This document shows positions 55,590 through 64,000 of a DNA stretch of 64,000 bases, one piece after another. The position numbers and the translations under genes were made by a program. Below the pieces are notes generated by a model. It was not told the DNA's origin. It did not search any database and saw only the letters and a program-made list of their open reading frames with translations. This stretch comes from Syngnathus acus (taxonomy: Eukaryota > Chordata > Actinopteri > Syngnathiformes > Syngnathidae). The stretch spans positions 9,886,956 through 9,950,955 of the forward strand of contig NC_051095.1 in the NCBI RefSeq assembly GCF_901709675.1, given 5' to 3'. Numbering within the stretch: the first letter of the stretch is position 1; each line of letters starts with the position of its first letter.

Positions 55590-58500
55590 GTGTGTGTTTG
55601 GGGAGGCTGTTATCAAGTGGAATGAGTTTTTGTGCAAAACAGAAATCGTGGTTTCATACTAGCGCTTCCGCAGGTAATCCACCTACCCTCTTTGTTTCCA
55701 GTTATTGGTTTGGTGCGTCAGCCTCTTTGTGCTTTTATATCTTTAGAATTTGATGAATCTGAGAAAGTGAACATATAAATTTAAAAGTGGAAATTTGAAG
55801 AACAATTAGCTCATCAATCAGATGCAGAAAAGAAACCATCCAAAAGTTCTCAATGCTTAAACTTTCAAGAAGTCTGACATCTTTATGAATATTAAAAATG
55901 ATGACGACTTTAAAAAGAGGCAGCCGTCCATGCCAAACAAATCTGTCTGTCAGAGGTAATAACTTTTTTTTTGTTTTATGTGTCCTTCCGACGACAGATT
56001 GAGTTTTCCATGGTGGTCTGATCCATCTCAGTTAGAGGATTAATCAGGTCTCAGTGTGAAGCGAATCAGTGAAGTGAAGTCTTTGACAGAACCGGGACGA
56101 TAGAAAAAACTCATTGAGCCTTGTCATTGATGTTTGAAAAAAATAGGTTGATTGAAGATGCCGTTTCTGATAAGGGCAACAACAGAAATTAAAACCTAGA
56201 TTATAATTCAGATTATAATCAAGAGGAAAAAAACAACATGTTTCTTTGTTATCCCTGCAGATGCGGCTGCATAACGGTCGGTACCTTTTTATCACGCTTT
56301 CATTCAAGGCAAGCACTTGTTTTCGCAGCACTCGTCCATCAATATGGAAATGAAGACGTGCGCTTGGCCATCGGGCCGCCGCAAGACATTAAATGCAGCA
56401 GGAGGGAATACATCGGCAAAGTCCTTTTTAAGCACTGCTTAAAGCACTTGTGATCAGAAAGCAGAACAATAAGGCAAAGCGGGCTCTGGGATTTTTTCTT
56501 TAATCACTTGCATACTACTCAGTCTTTTGGTGCGTTTACAGCGAACCCACGCATGTTAAAAGTTCACCATTAGGGCTGATTTTTCTTCTGTTGAAAATTT
56601 AGCCCAACTGAATTTGTAAGCGAATAGCCCCGCAATATACTCTCAAATGTATTCTACGTGAAGGTTTTGGATTTATAGGTTAGTCTAAAATCGAGGCAAA
56701 TGAACCTTGAATATATATGAAAGACAGTACCGAAGGACCCAAATGGAGCCTATTTTTCAGCCTATTCAGCACTGACAAATTCCGATCCGTTTTTTCACGC
56801 TTCACGCTTGATTATAATTTGTTTGGTGTTTTTCATTATTCTTAGGCGGGTTCTTTTAATTATTATTTTCCTGCTAAGTGGCGGCACCAGGTCTAAAATT
56901 ATTATTTTATTGAATCACTTGTTTGTCAGGATAAAATTATTTAATTGTTAGAAATACCCGTAGTGCTATCACCCCATCAACGAGAGTGTTAATACCTTAG
57001 CTACACGAAACGGATGTTAGGGAATGTTAATTTATGTGCATGCGTAAGAATGCAATGAAATACATTTGACCTGAACACGTTCCTTTACACATTTGCATTA
57101 AGTAATTCAGACAACCTAATCTAATTTCTGAGTGCTTGAAATAATTAAAAAGTTAAAAGAATAATAAAAAAATCCAGTTGCACTAAATTAATTGTTTACA
57201 TGAGTTCAAGCTCCAATATTATTATTGCGTGTTTACCTTTCTCTTCACCAACTGTATTGTTTTTAAAAATCACGAGATACTTTTTTTTTTGCTAATTGAA
57301 TGATTTTGCTGAGTACCGTACATTTGCAGAAAAGAAAACGCAGTTTGTTTGAGTATTTCAAAAAACATTTAAAATCGTCAAATGAACCTGACATACATGT
57401 TTTTGTTCACATCAAAAATAATTCCGTTATTCAGTACATTTGCATGCCTTTCACATCTTTGTAATCTGCAGCCATAAGAAGTACAAATACATTAGTATGC
57501 ATGTGAATGTTGGTACACAAGATTCAATTTTCATGGGCTTTGAGATCCCCGCAGCGATAAATAAGGAGATAAAACCTTTACATCTCCAGGGAAGAAATTT
57601 TAGCGAGGCAAACGCATTGTCTTCAGATTATCTTTAGATGCTATGGTTATTCATGCCTTGCATCATGGAGAAAAAAAAATAAAAACAGAACATGTCTTGG
57701 GTTATCTATACAAGTAATGCCATTGCTGTATCAAACATGCAAAATTCCCGGTGGCGAGCAAAGTGTTTTGTTCACTTCTTGAAATATTCCTGCGCTCATT
57801 GTGCGTTTTTCCACATTTCTCATTATGATGGCTCGCTTCAAGGAGATCCATTCTTTGGGAAAAATGCCTTTCTTGTCAAAGCGTAGGCAATTGTACGAAC
57901 CACAAAAGAGTAAAGCAATCGAAAAGTGCTTTTGAAGAATGACCCACATTTCAAATGGAGTATGTCTGAGTTTGGGAGCAAATTGAAATGAAACTGTCGT
58001 AATGTTCGTACATATACAATTTGTGACTTTTTGGATGGAGCGCCGTGACATCTTTCAAATGTAATTTTTTTTCCTTGGCTCAATAAGGTTTTTGAAAGAT
58101 TGTTCCAAGGGGTTCAGCAGGGTTCAGGATCCACCTGAGAGGGGGTATCAGGCACAGCACCTCCCCTCTTCAAAAAGAAATAAAGTACTGTACATGTAGA
58201 ATTTCAAATTTCCGTGTTCTTAACATTAAAGACAATCTGGAATCTCGAAAAAAAAAAAAATCCAACACATTATTGAATCGCTCATCATGCATTGAGTCCC
58301 TGTGGTCAAAGCACAAATCAAATTGAAGCGCCCCGCTCTGGGCTTTGATTAATTGTTGGCGGATAGGAAATGAAGGACAGGCACCTGATGAATGTGAATG
58401 GCGTGATGGGTGACACACTCGATAAAAAAGCCAAGAAGAAGAGAAAAGATGTCCTCACCGCCGAAATAACAGCAGACAGTGATTTGTATTGATGCTCACC

Positions 58501-61500
58501 TTGAACTACAGTTGCCCTCCATACAATATGGTAGATCATTTTGTATTCAGACAGTTCTTTCTGCATGTTTCAAGACACGAAAGAGCATTTAGAATCTTAC
58601 GCGATGTAGTTGTCAACAAAGAAGACTCTTCTATTGAACTGGGCTTGTAAACGTAGAAGATAAATTAGTCTTCACAGACCCTAACATGAGTTTTGCATGA
58701 AAAAGAAACAGTTTTAAAGATCTTATGTAAATTTGGTAAACATCAAAGACCCGTATGCAGTTCTTAGAGAACTTGACACCAAAGAGCATTTGACATTTTT
58801 TGAAAATTGAAAATGATGGAATGTTTCTCATCCTTCCTCAGGAGATAACAACGGATGGCCGCACCTCTTTGACAAGTACTTTGGAATGCCGAACCACAGT
58901 GACAGAACAAAGTCCAACATGTGCCGTGGGTTCTCTTTTTTATTTTTCGCCTCGCTTTGTTAAATTCAAAATACACTGTTGTATATTTGTTTGCGTTGAA
59001 ATGCATTGAAGACTCCATAAGTGCTAACAACCCTGGCTCCTCCTTTACCACACCTATGATTGCACTGACCCAAATTCTCCCTCCCACCAGTGCTTGGCCT
59101 CATTCCGGACTTGTGCCAGTGTCGGGATCTGGAGCTGGACTGTGACGGCACGCAGCTCCGCGACGTGCCAGTGGTGGCTGTGAACGTCACCATGATGTGA
59201 GTAAGGAGCGCTCGCTGTTAATTGCTTTGAAGACCACATGTGCCTTCTAAAATCTAACTTTGGTTGTTACCCACCCATCAAATATTGATAAAATCACCTT
59301 TCAGTATACATTTGTGACGACAGTGATGTGCGTATGTCTCGTGTTATCAGGTCCTTGCAGAGGAACCACCTGCAGAAGCTGAAAGCAAACGCTTTCTTAA
59401 TTTACCAGAACCTGCAGAAACTGTGAGTTTTACATTGCACTCGTTAATGCATCGCAAAAATTGTTCCAGGCAGTTCCATTTCAGGCCAAAACAGCGAGAC
59501 CATCTGGATTTGCGTGATAGAAAACTAATAGCATTAAACATTCACAGACAATGTTTCTTTTTTTTTCCACATTCTATGTTAGATCCCAAAATGTGATGGA
59601 TTGATTTTCCCTGAATATTTTACACGCAATCATGACATTTTTTGCATAAGTATTGACATATATTTTCCTTCTCATATGTGAGAATCCTTCACAAGACCTT
59701 GAAAAGAATGAATTTATTCCATTTTGGAATGAGGCTGTAATATAAAAAATACTTTCCAGATACACTGTACACTGTGCAGTTTCTCCAATGTGCTCGTACA
59801 TCTTGTATTTTGGTTTGTGTGTGTGTTTCTTAAGATATCTGCAACACAATGAGATCGAAGATGTCAGCCCAACTGCTTTCAGAGGACTGTACAATCTCAC
59901 CAGGCTGTAAGACTCATCGTATCGCATGAAAAAACAATTCCGGGGACATTGTTAAAGACTGAAGAGTTGAGATAAAAATCCACCCTAGACAGTTTGACTG
60001 ATGGAGACGAAATTGGGTTGGCATGTCATTTATGAAAAGATGCACAAAAAAAGTCTTGAGGAGTCTGTCAGAAACTGAACAGAAAGTTTGCAATTCCGGT
60101 TGAAAGTAATTATTTAGGGTGAATTCCAGAGCTCCTCTCAGAGGAAAAAACAAAACAAAACATCCCCAAGATTTTCAAACGTGTCTTGTCTAATTGTTTT
60201 CATTTTTGTGAGCATCATCCCCCCCTTTCAGAAAAAACATGAACATTTAGTTTTTAAATAATAGTCTCGACATTCTGAGTGCACATGTCTCAAAGACCCA
60301 TGCCTGAACTTGAACAGAAAGTTGGTCATTTTTGTTTGAAGCAGCCATTTTGGCCTTGATCTAAGGAATTTCTCATTCTTTTAACAAGCAAACCCTTTTT
60401 TGAGGGACCTCAATGCTGTCGAAACAAATGTGTGTCTATCCTGATGAGAATTAAAAAAAAGCAGGAGGCTCCAGGGCTAGTTTTGATTTAATTTACAATA
60501 CGTTGCGCGCCACAACACTACCTTTGAGTTAATGAAAAAAAAAAAAAAATCACCTTTAATTGTGGTTTTCACATTTATTTCAAAGATTAACAGCAGGGCT
60601 TAATAAATGATGACAAACAAAAATAAAAGCAGGGAGTGTTCATGCTTCTATGGTATAGTAGAGCTCAGAGATTTCATCAAAAATGCTTACATTTCAAATG
60701 TGATCTTATATTATTTCTTGATGTATTTTTTTATGTAGATATCTGAACTACAACCGCATTTCCATGCTGATGCCCGGTGTATTCAGGGACCTGCATAAAC
60801 TGGAGTGGTTGTATGTCCGCTGAATGTTGAATAGCACTCATTCCCTTCCACTGGAGGGAATGCTTTCTCAACACTCAACGATACAATCAGACAGACAAAT
60901 TATGTGTTGTAGGATCTTGGAGAACAATAACATCCATCACATCTCGTCCAACGCTTTTTCAGGACTCAACTCACTGGTCTTGCTGTGAGTTCCTTTCTTT
61001 TGTACTGACCCTTGAAAGCATCATTTTGTGTGACGGATTGAATTATGTGTGTCCTCACTGTGATTGACAGGGCTTTGCTGAACAACACTCTGACAAAGCT
61101 AGACGACATTTGTCGTGAGATGGCCAGACTCAACTGGCTGTAAGTACAAAAAGTCATCATCACACTGTCTGGTGCAAGTTGGGTAGAAAATTGACTTTTT
61201 TTGCTAAGCCGCCACAAAACCAGAAAATGCAATAAGATGAATGTTGGATGAAGCCATGTGGCCAATTGTGTCATCAGTTAAATTCCTTAAAAAAAATCAA
61301 TTTACTAACCCAGAGAGAGAGAGAGAGAGAGAATATTACGTACTATATGCAGTATTTACTCATATGTGCATCATATTTATATTTATTTTATTTAGGGATT
61401 TGGAGGGAAACTTGATCGAGACCTTGGAGAATGTGTCGTTCTACTCCTGCAGTATGCTGACAGTCTTGTACGTAATGTTGACGTTCATCGTTAGGGCACA

Positions 61501-64000
61501 TTTCAAAATTAATGATGTGTGGGCCTTTGAAGCGCCTTGAGACGCTTTAGTGGTTATTATAGGATTTACAGATACAAATAGACTTGACTTGACTTGACTT
61601 GCTTACAAGTGTAAAATTCACACTCAGTCGATTGCACATATTTTTTATTAATGAATTAAAGTACATATTTACATCAGTTATCCTTCAATGCACATTTTTA
61701 TTATACACATTTGTTATATTGGAAGTATTCTTACTCATATTATCTATGATTGTTTGTTTTTTTATTTATTATGATAAATCCTCCTTATGGTTTTTATTGT
61801 TAAGGGTTCTCCAGCGCAACAGGATCAGCTACATACATGAGCAAGCCTTTTCGGTCCTCCAAAAGCTTGGAGAGTTGTAAGAATTTGACTTTTAATAGTC
61901 ATTAGACATATTCTTAATGTTTTATTATTTATTTGATGTTACATGTTTTTTTGTTTTTTTTACACAGGGATCTGTCGAGCAACAGACTGATGACGATCCC
62001 ACTTAATCTCTTCTTCCCTCTTGGGGATTTGCTTCAACTGTAAGTTTTATCTGTATTTATTGTGTTATCTAATACATTCTCTCAGTCAAAGACAATTTCT
62101 TAGCAACTTGAAATTTGGTAGTAATGTCAATCATGAGTATACGCACAAAAAAAAGTCATAGCCATCTGAAGGATTCTTAAATAGTATAATTCAACCCAAG
62201 GCCTGTTTAACTTAGAAATGTGAAATTTTAAATGCCTTTCAAGTCTCTCAGCCTTTATGGACATGTTTCCACTAGCTAGATCTGGTGACCTTCTTTTATT
62301 TTACAGAAACATTTCATACAATCCCATCAGAGAGCTGCAGGTGGACCACTTTGACAAGCTACTTAAACTGAAGTCCTTGTGAGTATGAGTGTTGTGCTTT
62401 GTCTAACACACACACGCACACACATTTCTACAGTTCAAAAGTTTGGGGTCACTTAGAAATTAGTCCTTATTTTTAAAATAAAATTGCTATTTTGTCAATG
62501 AGGAAAACTTTGAACTAATCAGGAATACACTCAATACATTGATGCTTGCATCTGTTTGTCTCTAAATCATGTTCCCGTGTGTTTTTCTTTTCTCCAGAAG
62601 CATCGAGGGCATCGAAATTGCCAACATCCAACGACGAATGTTCGAGCCTCTTAAATACTTGACCCACATGTGAGTTTGAAGCCATTCTCACTCGCTCATC
62701 TGTACAACATTTCCACCAATCGGGAGAGTAGGAAGACAATGTAATCGCGGGGTCACCACTTCAGGTCCTTGAGGGCTCCTATAAACAATGTTTTAGATAA
62801 ATTTGTTAGTATTTTACAATTTTTTATCTCATCAACAAATTCAAAGTGGCATGAAATTTTGTTCACCACATTCTTTACTGAATGGTATTTGAGCGAGAGT
62901 ATTTCCCAGACACGTTATTAATTAAATGCCCGCGACCTCTTTGAGCTACTGCTCCATGATTGTTTGAAATTAGGAAAAATAATTGAAACGCAAATGTTCA
63001 ATCTTTCCAGTACATCACTCAAAATCTCACCACAGGAAATTAATGTACTGCGACAACAGGCTGCCTAATTATTTTTAATTTATTATTATTGTTTATTTAT
63101 GTTTTGTGTAATTAACTAGAACCCGTGTGTGCGCGCATGTGCTTGGCAGCTACTTCAAAAAGTTCCAGTACTGCGGTTATGCGCCTCACGTGCGCAGCTG
63201 CAAGCCCAACACGGACGGCATCTCGTCTTTCGAAGACCTGCTGGCCAACATCGTGCTGAGGGTCTTCGTCTGGGTGGTCTCGGCCACCACTTGCTTCGGC
63301 AACATCTTTGTCATCTGCATGCGCTCGTACATTCGCTCCGAGAACAAGCTACACGCCATGTGCATCATCTCCCTCTGCTGTGAGTTGCCACGTCAATTAT
63401 GGATTATGATAAGGCTGTGTTATATAAGGATATTACGTAATTATAGATATTCATTTCTATATATGTTACAAAGGGAATCACTTCTTGGCAGATTATTCAT
63501 CACCTACAAGACATTTGATCCAGATCTGATCTTATGGGGAGTGGAAGGGAAGAATTCAATTAGAACAGCAGACATACATTTTTGGAAAATTTGGACAAAT
63601 GGATTTTTTTTCTCCTCCCAGGTTAAAGCTAATATTCTTTTATTTTGGGCTAAGTGAATATATATTGAGCAATTGGTTTTTCAAAGAGGTCTTTAATGAT
63701 GTTTTATCACAAAATCATCAGTTCAGGAAATTACCGCCTCATGAGGATGAAGCGGTTCAGAAAATGGATGGATGGAATCGCCCTCCCCCCCCGATAAAAG
63801 TCAAAAATAGATGTTTTCACTGCAGATTATCATCACGCTTAGCCATTTGTGCCCACAGAAAGAGATCAAGCCTGTGTGGGATTTACACTGGTTTATTTGA
63901 CAGCTCATTTGTCATTGTCTACCATTCAAATTCCTTGTCAGTCTCAGCCTTTTTGTTTTTCAGTTGCAAGCCAAACTCATCTGGATAAAAATCATAATCA
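46108..64000 (+). CDS. rxfp1: Relaxin family peptide receptor 1, first 15 coding exons (partial)
   Basis: A class A leucine-rich-repeat GPCR that binds relaxin and signals mainly through cAMP. Exons: 46108-46192, 50143-50280, 58842-58925, 59091-59196, 59351-59422, 59835-59906, 60739-60810, 60913-60984, 61071-61139, 61396-61467, 61805-61876, 61968-62039, 62307-62378, 62598-62669 and 63150-63379. All join in frame. Exon 1 is a signal peptide ([13 protein letters not shown]). Exon 2 is the LDLa module with six cysteines and the calcium-site pattern [13 protein letters not shown]. Exon 3 is the hinge linker ([15 protein letters not shown]), and exon 4 the Cys-rich LRR cap ([19 protein letters not shown]). 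Exons 5-14 are LRRs. Exon 15 has the pre-TM1 segment [20 protein letters not shown] and TM1 ([20 protein letters not shown]). The sequence fits RXFP1 better than RXFP2, and the tmem144 neighbour agrees. The remaining helices lie beyond 64000. Confidence 0.94.
46223..46529. mobile_element. hAT-type MITE, family A copy 2 (inverted)
   Basis: The ends are CAGGGGTGTCAAACTC and, inverted, CATCGGTGTCAAACTC. The 8-bp repeats CTTTAATT lie at 46215-46222 and 46530-46537. It is in the opposite orientation to the copy at 18903-19229 and shares the GGCCCCCGGGCCTTGAGTTT end. It is in rxfp1 intron 1, just 30 bp after exon 1. Confidence 0.9.
47245..47640. repeat. Minisatellite, 82-bp unit, about 4-5 copies
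   Basis: AGTAGTGCTTTGCC-type words begin at 47251, 47389, 47471 and 47553, i.e. intervals of 138, 82 and 82 bp; the first interval holds an extra partial unit. Each unit carries CCACCATCTTGTGGCATCT, GGTGCCAAGGAACTATGTTG and GAATTGAGGAGCTCCATT. It lies in rxfp1 intron 1. Confidence 0.85.
49421..49735. mobile_element. hAT-type MITE, family A copy 3 (old)
   Basis: GTGTCAAATTCAAGGCCCCG, CCAGATACGGCCCGCCACAT and an inverted end AGAGTTTGACACC match copy 1 in the same orientation. Terminal bases and target duplication are worn away. Confidence 0.75.
50143..50280 (+). CDS. rxfp1: rxfp1 exon 2 (LDLa module)
   Basis: It follows TTACTTTCCAG and ends TGCG|GTGAGC. It encodes [20 protein letters not shown] and then [17 protein letters not shown]. 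In this family the LDLa module is needed for receptor activation, not for primary ligand binding. Confidence 0.95.
51515..51600. mobile_element. pogo/Tigger-like MITE, one end only
   Basis: CAGTAATCCCTCGCTACATC, followed by TTTATCGCGGTTTCACTACA, matches the terminal region of the element at 21988-22313, next to a TA. The other end was not found. Confidence 0.65.
53330..53443. repeat. (TA)n then (CA)n microsatellites
   Basis: An imperfect TATA tract at about 53325-53400, then CACACA runs at 53411-53443. Confidence 0.9.
55504..55600. repeat. (GT)n microsatellite
   Basis: About 95 bp of GT with one GCGT break. The Cys-Val frames over it are artefacts. Confidence 0.97.
58842..59196 (+). CDS. 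rxfp1: rxfp1 exons 3-4 (linker and LRR N-cap)
   Basis: Exon 3 is 58842-58925 (CTTCCTCAG to TGCC|GTGGGT). Exon 4 is 59091-59196 (CTCCCACCAG to ATGAT|GTGAGT). Linker residues after LDLa contribute to relaxin binding and activation in the mammalian receptor. The segment between is shorter here than in human ([11 protein letters not shown]). Confidence 0.88.
59351..62669 (+). CDS. rxfp1: rxfp1 exons 5-14 (ten one-repeat LRR exons)
   Basis: Nine of the ten exons are exactly 72 bp and one (61071-61139) is 69 bp. All start and end in phase 2, so each carries one 24-residue leucine-rich repeat. Typical units are [45 protein letters not shown] and [15 protein letters not shown]. They form the horseshoe that binds the relaxin B-chain. 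Confidence 0.95.
61313..61332. repeat. (GA)n microsatellite
   Basis: Ten GA units in the intron before rxfp1 LRR exon 10. Confidence 0.9.
61525..61602 (+). mobile_element. LINE/SINE 3' tail with (CTTGA)n end
   Basis: GAAGCGCCTTGAGACGCTTT and ATAGGATTTACAGATACAAA, then four CTTGA repeats. It is related to the copy at 18790-18876 and lies between LRR exons. Confidence 0.7.
63150..63379 (+). CDS. rxfp1: rxfp1 exon 15 (TM1 start of the GPCR domain)
   Basis: It follows TGTGCTTGGCAG and ends CTCTGCT|GTGAGT with one base over. The product is [17 protein letters not shown], then TM1 with GNIFVIC and the loop [20 protein letters not shown]. The next exon is outside the window or was not recognised before 64000. 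Confidence 0.93.

Larger units (their letters stand above)
50281..58841 (+). other. rxfp1: rxfp1 intron 2 (8.6 kb)
   Basis: Non-coding. It contains worn GGTAGGTAG-type repeats (50460-50640, 51180-51500), half a pogo-like MITE (51515-51600), a G-run (51773-51786), microsatellites (53411-53443, 55504-55600), copies of the dispersed repeat (51970-52510), and a CAAAGAC/GTCTTTGA-rich stretch at 54480-54970. No nested gene was recognised. Confidence 0.6.

Noticed and set aside
63380-64000. Continuation of the rxfp1 coding frame past 63379
   Set aside because: The CTGCT|GTGAGT donor and loss of receptor similarity after SLCC show intron sequence. The open frame to 63657 is chance.

Overview
The window looks like nuclear DNA from a percomorph-type teleost fish. 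The genes are vertebrate and intron-containing (several introns are only 64-78 bp), and the rest is AT-rich non-coding DNA with (GT)n microsatellites, hAT- and pogo-like miniature transposons, and LINE/SINE tails typical of fish genomes. Nothing in it is bacterial, plasmid or CRISPR-like.

Layout from left to right. (1) Positions 1-about 4,330 (+): the 3' end of an AMPA receptor subunit gene, gria2. It has two alternative C-terminal tails (stops at 1234 and 2593) and a long 3' UTR. (2) 4,330-10,763: intergenic, with a degenerate tandem array at about 4,500-5,240. (3) 10,764-13,679 (+): a HIPK-like protein kinase gene of 8 or so exons, with a LINE fragment in one intron and a probable 73-bp GC-AG intron. 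(4) 13,680-25,218: repeat-rich intergenic DNA with two target-site-flanked MITEs. (5) 25,472-30,102 (-): gask1b (fam198b), complete in four exons. (6) 31,978-39,759 (+): tmem144, complete, head-to-head with gask1b. (7) 39,760-46,107: intergenic, with a duplicated 175-bp module. (8) 46,108 to beyond 64,000 (+): rxfp1, the relaxin receptor. Its first 15 coding exons are present (signal peptide, LDLa module, ten LRR exons, start of the seven-helix domain); the remaining 7TM exons lie outside the window.

The order gria2 - gask1b - tmem144 - rxfp1 matches what I recall of human 4q32.1 (GRIA2, FAM198B/GASK1B, TMEM144, RXFP1), so this is a conserved vertebrate block. The HIPK-like kinase is the odd member and was probably inserted in the fish lineage. 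The genes do not form an operon or a shared pathway: they are a synaptic channel, a nuclear-type kinase, a Golgi membrane protein, a multi-pass transporter-like protein and a peptide-hormone GPCR.

Exon boundaries were read by hand from splice consensus and phase, and every junction given for gask1b, tmem144 (main body) and rxfp1 keeps the frame. Homology calls come from remembered family sequences, not from a search.
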